From Fallopia convolvulus (lineage: Eukaryota; Streptophyta; Magnoliopsida; Caryophyllales; Polygonaceae), in assembly GCA_964016875.1 (NCBI GenBank), contig OZ024730.1, positions 43,478,943-43,542,942 on the forward strand: a DNA stretch of 64,000 bases. Direction: 5' to 3'. The position numbers and the translations under genes are program-made. Shown piece by piece: positions 40,654-52,769 of this stretch. The notes under the pieces were generated by a model. It was not told where the DNA came from. It saw only the letters and a program-made list of their open reading frames with translations, and did not search any database. The stretch's first letter is position 1. Each line of letters begins with the position of its first letter.

Positions 40654-43600
40654 ATATTTTTTTTGGGTCATAAAGCGGGGTAAAGCCCAGTAAATCTTAT
40701 ATTAGAATTAAGCAAGAATGTCAATCTCCTTAGGAAGGCATTCCATGAGGTACAACGTAAGAACATCCGAAGGTAAATCATAAAACTCAACATACAAGGA
40801 ATTAAGAGAAAAGGATAAATTGGCAAGAGAATCTGCTACTTTATTTAGCTGCCTGGGAATGTGCTTGATTTGTATTTCCCAGCTCTCATCATAGATTAGC
40901 TTCCTAAGTTGCTGAATAAGATGGTAGTCCGGATGAGTCTGAACCATTGCACCTTGAAGCAGGTTACAAGCAATCAAAGAATCACTTTCAATGATGAGTT
41001 TAGTAATGGTCAATTGTCTAGCCATGTTTAGGCCATGGAAGAGTTCCCAAAGCTCATCCGATAGGGTATCACAGTCTCCACATTTAAAAGAATAAGCCTT
41101 CAATAGTTGGCCTTTGTGATCACGAATTAATCCTCCTCCACCAGCCATCCGAGATGCAGCCCTTGATGCCCCAACTGAATTCAACTTAAGCCAGCCTTCA
41201 ATCGGTGGAATCCAGCTCAAATCAGAGGAATTACGATTGGTAACAACAGCAGAGGGTAGCAACTTGGTTGCTGCACACGAAGCCTCACTAAATGATTCCA
41301 CTTGTTTAGTAAATGTGCCTGACAGAGTACTCACTAAATCTTCGTGTTGAAACACCAACTGGTTTCTCGTTTTCCACATATACCAAATCATAGTAGCAAA
41401 TAGAGCACCCCATTGTTTTCCAAGGTTTAAATTTAGATCAATCCACTTGGGAATGTCATGTTCAAGGAAAAAATTAGGTGGGAGTTGGTTACCAGATATC
41501 AACAATTTGAGTGCAATCTCTCAACATGTGAAGACAGGTTTTAGGCTGGTTAAACCTTGGGCAATCATGATTAGTGGCAAGATGGCGTCTAACCCGGTTA
41601 GCATTGCACAAAATAGCATCATGGGCAACAAGGTGAATAAAGTGCTTGATTCTCTGCCGCGATTTAATTTTCCAGATTTTGGTCCATACAGAACTGCATT
41701 GGGCTTGATCCGCTTGAGTTAGATTAAGTTGAAGAGTAGTAGCAGAGGCTGAAGAAAATTGACCGGACTTATTGAGACCCCAAAAAATCTTGTCCTCAGC
41801 AGTATCATCATCAACCACTCGGAAAGCCTGAATTCGAGTTTGCATTACAGTAGGAAGAAATTCATTGATGATGTCCCAATTCCAGTCATACCCATTCCAC
41901 ATTTCGTTAACCGTAGTTCCCTCCATTTCAGGATTCAATGGAGCCATGGTCCACTCAGATAAGGGCTTTTCATCAGCCCAAGGATGGGTCCAGAAAAAAG
42001 TCGTCTTCCCATTCCCAATTGCAATACGAAGACCTTTAGTGAGCACCTGTGCACCTTCAACTATGCCATTCCATGTCCGTGAGGCCCGAGGCCATCTACG
42101 AAACATGTCAATATCAGCCCGGCCTTGACAATATTTGCCTCTAATAATTCTTGACCAAAGCGAGATCGGTTCTTGAAGAGTACGCCAACCAAGTTTAGCA
42201 AGCAGGGCAGAATTTGTTTGGCGCATTTGACGAATGCCTAAGCCACCTTCACTGGTTGGACGTGTGATTTTATCCCAAGAGAGCAAATGGATTCGCCTTT
42301 TTTAAGATGTGGAACCCCAAATAAACCCTATGACACACTTGTCCATATCATCACATAAGGCTCTTGGAAGCTTTGTGGATTGCATAGCATAAATCGGCAA
42401 GCTGCATAAAACTGATTTTGCAAGTGTAACACGACCCGCAAATGACAACGTTTTTGATTGCCACCCCCGAAGTCTGCTTGTCATTTTGTTGAGTAAGTAT
42501 TGATAATTCTTCGGCGACATTTTTCCACAAGTAGTAGGAACACCGAGATAATTACCGAAGTCTTCAGCAATTGGGATCTCAACCAACGAACTGATTATAT
42601 CTTGAGTCATTTCCGGTACAGAATTAGCAAACAAAATGCTACTTTTGTTGTACTTGACTCGTTCCCCTGACATGTCACAAAATCGCTCCAAACACCCCTT
42701 GATAGCCATGGCTTGAGTAGGAGAGACGTGAGCAAAAAGAGCAAGATCATCAGCGAAGAACAAATGCGATAGCTCAACATCGCCTATTGTTATTGGCGTC
42801 CAATCACCAGCCGCAACAACCTCATTAATCAAATGCGACAATTTTTCCATGCACATAACAAATAAGTAAGGCGACAAAGGATCACCTTGCCGAACGCCCA
42901 GAGACGGAGTGAACTCACCAGCATTGCATCCTTGCCAAAGCACATTGGTTTTCCCGCTCGTTTGACTGAGCATGATGATGTCAACCAAGGATGTCAGTAA
43001 ACCGGCTTGAATCAAAACTTGCTTAAGGAAGCTCCACCGGATACAATTGTAGGCTTTAGCAAGATCAATCTTCCAAATCATCCACCTATTAGATCTGATC
43101 GAATTCATTGGATGCAAAACCTCTTGGACAACAACAACATTATCCACAATTTGCCGACCGGGAACAAAACTTGCCTGAGCCGGGGAAATGAGATCCGAAA
43201 GAATGGGCTTGAGTCTGTTAACAATGGCATTGGTAGCGATTTTAAAACACACATTAAGCAGGGAGATTGGCCTGAAGTGTGCAACAGTTGTAGGGGAATC
43301 ATTTTTTGCAATCAAGACCATCAACTCGTCTGCCATGCCATGAGGCATGACACCCTTGTTGAGAAAGTTCAACACTGTCTCCACAACCTAATGGCCAATG
43401 CAAGCCCAGTTTCTTTGATAAAATATGGCCGGATACCCATCCGGGTCCGGAGATTTATAAGGATTCATGAGCTTCAAAGCATACGAGACATCCTCAGGGG
43501 AAAAAGGTTTTGAGAACTGCATAATAGTTTCATAATCAAGAGAAGGAAATCCCTAGCCAAGGCTCAATTGCGCATCAGATGTGCTATCTTCTGAATAATG

Positions 43601-45075
43601 GGAATGGAAGAAGAAGCACACCATCTATTTAAGCGTTTCCTCATCAGAAATCCAGGCGCCATCATCATTCTATAACTCAGTAATTTTGTTCGATTTCCTG
43701 CGTATAACTGTGGAGAGATGGTAAAATCTCGTGTTACGATCCCCGTCGATTAAGAAGCTAGCTCTTGATTTTTGAAACCATAGAAGCTGCTCTTGATTCA
43801 ACACTTTCTCAAGTTCAATTCGCAGTTCACGTTCGAGTTGGATGTGGAAAGAAGTCGGTCTAATAGCTAACCGTCATTGCAAGCCCTCAAGCCGAGCCCA
43901 CAGCTGTCTTTTCCGTTGGAAAATATTACCGAATACAAGTTTGTTCCATTGCAAAACTTGCTCCCTAAAATTAGATAATGAGGTAGAAAGTTCAAGATCC
44001 CGTCGCCAACATTCATCCATGAAATCTCTATAAGAATCGTGAGTAAGCCATGCCGCCAAAAACCTGAAAGGCTTTCGCCCTGAATTAGATACGACGTTTG
44101 GATTTGTTTGCAACAGCAGAGGTCGATGATCAGAGTGAGGGGCCATTAGATGTTTGACCTCAGCTTCAGGAAAACAAAGCCGCCAATCCTCGGAACATAA
44201 GGCTCTATCAAGTCTTGCTCCCTTAAAAGTTTTTGTAGAGCGACCCGTAGTCCATGTAAAATTTGGGTCGGAAAATCCCAAATCAATCAAACCAAGATCA
44301 TTTATGCGGTCACAAAGCTCTTGTGAGGCTTGATTTGATCCCACAGATGAATAAGAGCGTTCATGCGCATGAACTGTAGCGTTAAAATCCCCAGCAACTA
44401 CCCAAGGGAGATTGTTGGCTGCCGCAAAATTATCTAAACTGTCCCACAAATGTAATCGGTCTTCAGTGATTGGAGAAGCATAAACTGCCGATAAAACCCA
44501 GGGATCTCCTCCCCTTCGAGTGACCTCAACTATAATATGTTGAGGATCGAGTAAAAGAGGCTGAACAAGAACTTCAGTGGTTCGCCAAAGTAGCCACAGC
44601 CCACCAACGAAACACTGTGATTCAACCCGTAGCATTCCATCAAAGCCAATTCTAGCACAAACATCATCAGCTCTTTCCCCAATGATTCTAGGTTCAACTA
44701 GGGCAAGTACTGAAGGATTATGCAATCGAATAAGTTCTCTTATATAATTGAGGAAATTCGCGCCCCCAGCGCCACGGACGTTCCAAATAAGGATGCTTAA
44801 CTGATTCATAAAAATTGTTGAGAGAATTCGGTCCCAGTTCATTGGCAAGGTCGTTGGAGACCTCCGTCTTTCATAATCACGAATGGCATCATCTAACCGA
44901 TGCAAAGCATCAGATAGACGATGAGGCATCATTACCCGGCATAGAACCGGTCGTGTTTCCGTCGCCATGGCTTAGAGTTCCACTATCATCTTTGTTGCTA
45001 TTGGAGGGAGGAAGGCCATGCAGGGGCCTGTCCGGAGGGGTGACACCAGCATACTTCGCCTCTTGAAGACTGGAT
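40654..45075 (-). mobile_element. LINE-4 (L1-type), 5'-truncated
   Basis: A run of 8 Ts at about 40655-40662 marks the 3' poly(A) side. The coding region runs up to 44809 (ORF2 start), with some upstream sequence to about 45070. tcgatat occurs on both sides (40647 and 45099) and could be part of a target duplication, but it is short. The group matches the fragment at 12655-12945 and resembles 54905-55975. Confidence 0.75.
40690..44809 (-). pseudogene. LINE-4 ORF2, several stops
   Basis: Starts MNQLSILIWNVRGAGG at 44809. Endonuclease: VVAGDFNAT, FTWTTGRS, HSDHRPLL. RT: FRPISLLNVCFKI, WKIDLAKAYNCIRWSF, VRQGDPLSP and catalytic FFADDLALFAH; the normal YD of the first RT box is YN here. Post-RT: IHLLSWDKITRP, IGNGKTTFFWTHPW, SRQRIKHFIHLV. 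RNase H: LNSVGASRAAS (normally LNxDGA), SDELWELFHGL, IIESDS, KVADSLANL. Stops interrupt the frame near 43385, 42303, 43550 and 43620, and there is a shift near 41500. The replaced catalytic residues and stops show a dead copy. Confidence 0.85.
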
Positions 45076-45105
45076 TATTTTTTATGTGTGCGACCAAACT
45101 CGATA

Positions 45106-45573
45106 TATATTATATTTAATATCGAGTGCTTATATAGTTTTGGAAAGCATCAACTCATTACGTAGTTTTCAATAAAAGCCAATTAAATATGATATTTGAT
45201 CTTGATTTAATTTTAATTAATTTTGAGGTTGTGATTGAACCTGACGAGCATTTGCTTTATGTTGGGTTTCCTACGTAGTCTTTTAAAAGGGATCAAATCG
45301 TACATAGTTCTATAGAAAGAAACATTTATTTTATTTTATTTAAAATTTTCGACTGAACTTGATTTAATTAATTTGTATCTAGTTTCCTACGTAGTTAATG
45401 AAAGAATATCAAGTCCTCACGTAACTTTTCATTAAAAAGACTAATTAATTGATTTAATTAATTTGTATCAAGTAGTTAATGAAAGAACATCAAGTCCTCA
45501 CGTAATTTTTCATTAAAAAGACTAATTAATTTGTCTTAACCATAAACCTATATGGCAGGGTAATTTAATTATT
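45106..45573. repeat. Subrepeats of the composite element
   Basis: AT-rich. Contains three to four diverged units with gtttcctacgtagt and atcaagtcctcacgtaa, plus a near-exact short duplication (ttaatttgtatc.agtagttaatgaaag at about 45370 and 45463). Confidence 0.65.
45564..45573. repeat. Target-site duplication (tttaattatt) of MULE-like element
   Basis: tttaattatt is repeated at 46996-47005. A 9-10 bp duplication is typical for Mutator-like elements. Confidence 0.8.
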
Positions 45574-46995
45574 GGCAGAATACATCAACAGACACTTGAA
45601 CTTGTAACTTTTTTTCAACCAGCCCTCGTACTATGAAAGTTTCAAAGAAACACCTCAACTTAATTAAATTTGTTCAATCGAACACTTTAAGCTGACGTGG
45701 CGGTACGCGTGAAAGCCAATCGACACTTTAGCGAGTAATAACTTCACTTCACTGACATTTCTTTTTTTTAATTTCCTTTTTTCTTATTTGTTTTTAATAA
45801 TGTAAAAACATTTAAAAATATTTTTCTTATCTGCTTTAATTACTTTTCCTTTTTTCCCTTCTTTAACTTTTTTCCCTCCTATCCTCTTTCATTATAGTCC
45901 AAATCTGAATTTAAAAAAAAAAAACTTTTTTCCACTTCTTTCATTATTTTTTTTTTCCTCAGATTTGAGATCTGGATCTCACAAGTTCATTCAACCCTAA
46001 AGAGCTCTAAGAAGGAAGGAACCAGAGAGAGTCAGGGGAGGAAGGTCACAAGTTCATTCAACTGATGAACAATCCTAAGAAGGGAGGAACCAGATCTGGT
46101 CGGTCATTCCCAGTTCCATTCTCACCCCCCTCTAGTTCTGGATTTGGTTTGCTTTTACCGGCGGTGAAGATTCGAACTCTTTCTCTGACTCCCTCGTTCC
46201 TTTTACTAGATCTGGTTTCCTTTTACTAGTGCAACACTGTGTTTCTGAAGGCTCCTGATATCTATACCTTGTTCTTGGGTAAAATTAGCTTCACTCAATT
46301 TTATGGGGACAACATCTTGTTCTACAAAACAAGGTAAACAATAAGAATTCAAGCTATATCATCTAAATTTGTGTCCAAAAACCAAAACAAAGAAAGTGGA
46401 AAATTGCAAGTCTTCGACTGAGATTGAAAGTGGAAAATTGATAAAAAGAAAGCATCTTGTTCAACAATTAGAGCATAAGAACAAATCATAATCACCAATT
46501 CCAGTCTAATCTCTGTGACAACATTGAAGACCCATTCAAAGGGGGAAGATCAAAATTAACCATGAAATTTGGGTCTTTTGGAATTTATTTTTGCTTTCTA
46601 TCCATGAAATTTGGCTTCCGAAATTGAACCAAGAAATTTGCTGGCTTTTAATCCCGCCATTGAAGACCCAAATTTGTTGGCTTCTTGGACGGAATTTTGC
46701 TTTTTTATACATTTATCTATATAATAATGGAAATTTAATTTTTTACTTGTGTGAGTTGATTTTTTTTCTTGAAATTGAGCCATGAGGTGTATTCTTACGT
46801 GGCAAAATACTAACCCAAATTTTGGCTTAGGTGGTTTAACAAAATGTACACATCAGCGCGCGTGATATTCACTTAGAGCTTCAGTGTTTAAAAGTGTAAA
46901 AATAGTTAAATTAAGGTGTTTCTTTGAAACTTTCATAGTACGGGGGGTTAGTTGAAAAAAGTTACAAATTCGAGTGTCTATTGATGTATTCTGTC
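45574..46995. mobile_element. MULE-like non-autonomous DNA transposon
   Basis: 1422 bp with long terminal inverted repeats. The left end starts ggcagaatacatcaacagac and the right end, reversed, starts gacagaatacatcaatagac. The similarity continues through ttgtaacttttt..caac, gtactatgaaagtttcaaag and aaacacct for about 110 bp, and gtggc/cgcg-rich stretches follow on both sides. No transposase ORF. The interior has T-rich and A-rich runs and an agatct-rich patch near 45980-46230. TIR length and a 9-10 bp TSD fit Mutator-like MITEs. Confidence 0.82.
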
Positions 46996-47467
46996 TTTAA
47001 TTATTTAAACTTCGTTTTGCAAGTAACTGATCACGCATATATATCACACATATATACATCACACATGTGTATATACATATGTAAACGTGTTAACCAATTT
47101 GGGACTAAAATTTAGTAAGCCCACTACACTATTTCTCAAAAGGATTTAAAGGATTAAATTAAGGAAATTCAATCCTAGAGGGTTTATATGTTAGTTCTCC
47201 AATCCACAATCACCCACCAATTTTTAACCCACACATAAGTTGGACGTATGTATATCCACTCATTAATCTCGCACATATTAGGTTACATCTCTCTATTAAT
47301 CTCGCACAACTAAAAATAAAACCTATTACATAGATCATAATTAATGACCAGTTAGAACACCAAACAACCATATACGAGTATGTATTTAGTTATCTGGTGT
47401 ATTCTTTTATCAATCATAAATACATGATGATGTTTACGAATAGATAAATGCATTAATGGGTACGAGT
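46996..47467. other. AT-rich remainder of the composite
   Basis: Contains a palindromic-looking acacatata stretch (47035-47085) and nothing coding. Confidence 0.4.
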
Positions 47468-47990
47468 CTCTTAGTTCAGTCCGGATCTTCTACATCCTAC
47501 GATGCAACCTACTATACTCTATTTAATTATTTAAATTATTGAATAATGATAAAAAAAAATTAAAAATATTTTTATATATCCTAAATGCTTATTCTTATAT
47601 ATTTATCGAATTTTGTGATAAAAAAAAGTCATTATTTTTATTTTCTACATCAAAAATTGTTAAATAAGCAGGTTTTTAACTTTTTAAAATATTGGTTAGA
47701 AATTTGTATGATAAAAATCTATAAATATATGATAATAAGCATTTAGAATATAAATATATTTTTATTTTACAGATTCGAAATGAGAAACTGTTATCCCATT
47801 CCATCGAATTGGGATGCCCCCACCTTTTTTGTAGCTTGGCCCGTCATCATGACAAAATATAACGAAGGTTTTCTTTATGACTTTTCCTTGCAAATACGCA
47901 TCATTATTTGATGATTTGAAAAAAAAATGAAGTATAGTGGAGCATAGTAGGTTGCACCGTGGGATGTAGAATATTCGGACTGCTTTTAGT
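47468..47990. mobile_element. hAT-like MITE
   Basis: Inverted ends of about 55 bp. The left end is CAGTCCGGATCTTCTACATC and the right end, reversed, is CAGTCCGAATATTCTACATC; both go on with c.tacg/cacgg.tgcaacctactat. The flanks are ctcttagt (47468-47475) and cttttagt (47983-47990), an 8-bp duplication with one mismatch. CAG-starting TIRs with 8-bp TSDs are typical of hAT elements. The interior is about 400 bp, AT-rich and non-coding, and itself partly palindromic (catttaggatat near 47580 and the reverse near 47740). Confidence 0.7.
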
Positions 47991-48269
47991 GAGAGATTTT
48001 TAAAATAGGATTTTAGAACTTTTCAAAATATATATTAATTTGGTTAATTTTCAAATAACCCCTGCTCTCACCATTTCTTTGTTATTGCTCAAGATCGATC
48101 ATCATTTCTATTTAACTTTTGACGATCAATGACATGTTTTTCATGAATCTTCATGTCCAAATATTTTTCTCGGTAAACCATGTTTATCCCAAACTTCATT
48201 AATCCATATTCAATATATTATGGAATTGAGGGTCCAAACGGGCATTATAACGGTTTAGAAAAGGCTTAA

Positions 48270-48440
48270 TTGGTGTGGTGTTCGGATCCACTTGGTTCCT
48301 CCCAGGTCGCAAATGATTAATTTATGTGGTGTTCGGATCCACTCGGTTCCTCCTAGGCCACAACATTAACCAATAGAATATATTTCAGAGGTAGTATATG
48401 TGGTGTTCGGATCCACTCGATTCCTCCCAGACCACCATAT
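48270..48440. repeat. Three spaced copies of a 31-bp word
   Basis: gtggtgttcggatccactcg, then (g/a)ttcctcc(c/t)ag, occurs at about 48276, 48325 and 48399, with spacings of about 50 and 75 bp. Each copy contains gtgg...ccac and ends in a (g/a)ccac-like sequence, so each can fold into a hairpin. It is a subrepeat of the composite element. Confidence 0.75.
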
Positions 48441-48969
48441 TAACCATGATAATATAATTAAGAGGATATAATCAAGGAACAAATATATTAAGGGTGTGGA
48501 TCATCACAGAAAATAAGAGTGAAACAAAGAAATTAATTGAGGAGATAAATCATCAACCCATCCTCATCTTCTTCCATAAGACGAGCCTTATTCCAGTTTC
48601 TTTCCCCTACTCTCTTCTCTTTTTTTTTTGGAGGCCAGAACCAAAATTATGTTCTCATGGGCTTCATGATGAGATTGCATTGAGAGGACTTCTTTGCCTC
48701 TGGTTTTCTTTTCAATCTACCCCCTGTGTTTGACTTCAATTTGCCTTGTTGGCTTTATGTAGAGAATTTTTCAATGGAAGAGAACGTTACGGGACTACGT
48801 TCCTTCCTCCTCTTGCATTTGGAATTTCTTGTTGGTTAAGTTGTACCCATCATCAGGCGGGGAAAATTGAGAGCCAACCCACTTCATTGTACCATGAGTC
48901 TGGTTTATATATAACACTGGTTGGGAGTTACTAATATAGGTAGTGAATCATATGCATATGGGTCTTATT
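48441..48969. other. Remainder of the composite before the inverted block
   Basis: No supported gene. Short open frames here (for example 48494-48733, plus) lack any family feature. Confidence 0.4.
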
Positions 48970-49359
48970 ATGAAAACTGAAAATGATTTATAACCGTTGG
49001 ATCTCGTGCTACGGACGTTTCAGATGTAATAGTGAGTTTCTCATATTTTTTAAACCCAAGGGGCAATTTTGTCATTACGCCCATTCAATCTTCTTCTCCA
49101 TTCCCCTTATTTACAGAACCGTACAAATGGTGATTTTTTGGATTGCTTTCAAATTCAAAATCAAAGCCATATCCTTGCCTCTGATCTTGTTTTTTTATCA
49201 CTAAAATCAATGATTCTTCATCTTCTATTTTTTAATATATTCAAATTTTGATATGACTTTTTAATTTTCGAAGTTTATTTGAATTTTCTTATTTTTGGAT
49301 TGCTTTCAACTTAAGGATCGATTTTGGCGTGGATTTTTGTTAGAGTCGATCAATAATTT

Positions 49360-50725
49360 CAATTAGTGAGTATGTTTGATGTTGTATTGCTCCCATAATT
49401 AACTTGTTTGATTTCTATGATATTTTGATGGGAGAGTTTTGAGATGCACATAACATGTTTGATGAAAGTTTTAAGAGACAAAACATAAGGACCTCGTTTT
49501 GAAAATATGTGAGCATACATCGTCAATATGTGAACATACTTACTCAATATGTGAACGTCAAAGTTAATATACGAAAATGAATGAATCGTCTTATAAAGAC
49601 CTTAACCTTGGAACGAGGCATTTTGATTTGGTTCTAGAGAGAGAATGAGAAGTTGATCTTGATGCGGTTGAGTCTTGGCTGATGAGAAACTTGTTGCAAT
49701 TATGGTCATAAACTCGAGAATCCATGTGAAAATGTGTATTCTTACTATCACTTGAAGAAGGTATATACTTAATCTTTTTTTGTAGAAGGAGAGGCGGCAC
49801 TCTCCAGCTCCTCAAGATATCGTTATATACTTAATCAATTTGCTAATGAATTATATTTAATTGTAGTTTTATTGATGTTATATGTGAATTCATGTTGTTG
49901 AAACCGCAAAGAAGATGAAAATCTTGATGATTGTTGATGAAGTGTATGAATACTCGCGCTTGGAGCAACTTGTTTGTTCATATGAGAGCATTTGGGTCAA
50001 TTGTTTCGATTTTGACACTCGGGTCATTGTCCAAGAGATTGTTAGTTTTGGGTTAGAGGCTTAATTGCTATCAATTTTAGAATCAAATTTGGCATGAATT
50101 AGTGAGCATGCTTGATGTTGTGTTGCTCCTATAATTTTTTTATGATGTTTTGATGGAAGAGTTTTAAGGTGCACATAACTTATCTAATGAAAGTCCAAAG
50201 AGATAAGAGTTGTTTGTAAAATAAATTAGATTTTATGCAAAAACACAATGACCTTGTTTGAAAATATGTGAGCATACATAGTTAATATGTGAACATACAC
50301 AATTAATAAATGAATGTTAAATTAAGATATATACAAAATGAATGAATCGTCATATAAAAATCTTAACCTTATTCGAAAATACATGACAATACACATTCAA
50401 TGTGTGAATGTGAAGGTAATATATATTATGAGCATGGTTGTGCAACATCATAAATTTGACATGTACAAATTAAAATCTACCATTGTAAATCAGTACTAAG
50501 TTCTTAAACTATAGCAAGCGGGGGAAAAAAGAAGCTAAGAGATGTTCTCATTGAGACTTTGAAAGAGGTTAATAGCAAGGGAGGCTACCTTGAAAGTCAA
50601 GCATGAAGAATTACAGATTAAGGCTGTAAAGTATAGGAACCTTGTTCGAAAATATGTAAACATACATAGTCAATATGTGAATATACATAATCAGTATGTG
50701 AACTTTAAGGCAATATATGTGAACT
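49360..50725. repeat. Dispersed direct repeats with 'caatatgtgaacatac' words
   Basis: A block at 49362-49605 is repeated with indels at 50097-50370. Shared words are attagtgag.atg.ttgatgttg, gatgcacataac, gaaaatatgtgagcatacat, aatatgtgaacatac and aaaatgaatgaatcgtc. A shorter third copy lies at 50640-50725. Nothing coding. Confidence 0.7.
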
Positions 50726-50778
50726 TGAACATGATACAAGAAAACTCATCTTTGAATTGAGATATCACAAGTACACTA

Positions 50779-50853
50779 TGTAGCCTATGGGGGATTTGAA
50801 CCCACATCCATGTGTATCAACACATTGCTCTACCATTTGAGCTAATAGGCTAT
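50779..50853 (-). tRNA. tRNA-like sequence (probably a pseudogene)
   Basis: Minus strand, about 73 nt. It has a 7-bp acceptor stem TAGCCTA/TAGGCTA, a D-arm GCTC-AAATGGTA-GAGC (A-box like) and a T-arm core GGGTTCAAATCCC (B-box like, with one mismatch in the stem). The anticodon arm is ATGTG-TTGATA-CACAT, with 6 nt instead of 7 in the loop. The loop sequence TTGAT would put GAT in the anticodon position. The extra base before the D-arm and the short loop argue for a decayed copy or a tRNA-derived repeat rather than a functional gene. Confidence 0.4.
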
Positions 50854-52769
50854 GACAAATAAATTAAAAATGAGCATAGATAAAATAGACAGATATGAGG
50901 TGCAAATAAGAGTTAAAATATCACATAAAAGAGTTTTAACAATAACTATCTTTGCATCAAAATTAACACCACATGAAGCAAACCGTGAAAAGAGTCAAAT
51001 GCTTTGAAAATGTAGCCAACATAAAGCAGATTTCGAAGCAAGAATGAATAACAAATGTACAATAATGAAAGATAAACATCAAATAGCTCAAGTAATCAGC
51101 AAAAAATCAACAAATATGTTGGGCAAGATAGTGATAAACGTTTGTAATGACCAAAACAAATACAATAGCAAACAAGAGGGATAAACATCTAGAACATTAG
51201 CAACAAGAGAGACAAAATCAAACACAATAAATGAAATTTCTTACAAATGGAAAAACATGAACATCGGAATATTATATATGAACATTCCAATGTTATACAT
51301 GAACCCAACTCTAAACTGTCAAAAAATGAGGGAGATTTCTCTTACTTTGAAGAATGTGAGTACTTAGATGTATTCATTTCTAATTTCATACAGTTATTTT
51401 AATCCTGCACTTACCACAAAATAAGGGATTCATTGCTCATCTAATTTAAGCATATCCCAAAATCATTAAGCTAGCCTTGCATAACCATCAAGTGCATATT
51501 TGAGAACTTTGCCTCCTCAACTCAAATTCAAGCATAAACATCAAGCATAAAAAACAATTTATAGTCAAGTTGTGACCAAAATACAAAAGTAACAGGGGAG
51601 AGTTAGGATAGACCACATTGCACGAGCTGAGATCTTAAGATTAGGGAAAAAACCTCTCATGACAACCTCTTACACGTCATGAATCTACATAATTACATCA
51701 CTCTAAATCTTATTCAACCAACCTGTTTGTTCACACGCTCAACATAACTCAACGCCCTTGCAAAATCCTTCATATAATAAAACGTGAACCTTATAGTTAC
51801 CATGCATGAACATATAGATAAAATACATGAACTAAGATAAAATTGTACAGTCACTACAAATGATGAATCACGAACCAGATGGCTAGAACAACAGGGATCC
51901 AATGAAATTTGAACGACAAACCTTAGAATTTTTTCTCACCTTATTATCAACCATAGAACCAAAACTCAAATTCAAACAATTATCCAAAATCAACACCCAA
52001 ATTCAAACAACATCAGGTAAAATTTACACCCAATATAAAAAAACATAGATTCAAACAATTTCAATTCTAAACTCGATGCAAAATCGATTCAATGAACCCT
52101 AGAAATATGTATGAACCCTAAAATTAAAAATCAACATAGAGATTGTTTTTCTTACCCTCTTTTGTGATTTACAAGCAAAGTAGACGATTTTGTTGTCTTC
52201 AATAATGGAGATTTGAAGCTTATAGGGAGCTTGTGATTTCAATAGAAATTTGAAGTTGATATTGTGTCTTCAATGGAGGTCTACGTATTTGGGGATTTGG
52301 GGTGGATGAAAGGAAAGAGAAACGAGGGTATTTTTAGACATATTGGAATTTAACAACATATTTACAGAATTGCCATTAAAAAAGAAGACATATGTGCGCT
52401 CCAATTATTTAAATGTTTTAATCTCGTTCGTTCAATTTTTTGATCTAACGTCCCAAAATTATTTCTAGTTTCATTTTAACTCTTATTTCCACCTGAATCA
52501 ACCTCTACTAATATAACCACCATGTAACCACCTCACCGGTTAATAAATTAATTTATTTATTTTATTTTGATTTTTTTGGGCCAATTTAACTCACCAACTC
52601 AACCTCAATTTGGGCCCAAGATAATTTTAAGAGCCCATTTTTTAAATGAAAGATTTTTTTGTTAAATTTATGATAAATTAACCAAATTTATTATTTTGAT
52701 TAATTCCCACCATATTATATAAAATCATGAAAAATTTAAATTCGTGAAATTTTGCTCGTCAACATCAGG

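Larger units (their letters stand above)
48970..52474. mobile_element. Possible DNA element with imperfect inverted ends
   Basis: The left end atgaaaactgaaaatgattt followed by ..ccgttggatc resembles the reversed right end atgaaactagaaataatttt followed by ..acgttagatc. About 35 bp align at roughly three quarters identity. I see no convincing TSD. The right arm, read on the minus strand, looks like a gene 5' end finishing in GAGGGTAAGAAAAAC, a possible donor near 52155. The contents are repeats and a tRNA-like sequence. It could be an old MULE or simply unrelated AT-rich DNA. Confidence 0.35.
40084..52764. mobile_element. Composite LTR-type insertion (12.7 kb) with nested elements
   Basis: The ends are TGTCAAGC...GTCAACA (TG...CA) with a 5-bp TSD, so the outer element looks LTR-derived. 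Outside the nested LINE-4, MULE-like element and MITE, the remaining several kilobases contain no gag or pol, so a large solo LTR is the simplest reading. Subrepeats support that. Variants of cctacgtagt.ttt..aagaatcaagtc recur at about 40186, 40540, 45150, 45265, 45385 and 45478. gcatcaaaga/gga with ..acccacctt recurs at 40268 and 40381. A short tcaagcatcagg duplicate at the left border makes that end uncertain by 14 bp. Confidence 0.6.
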
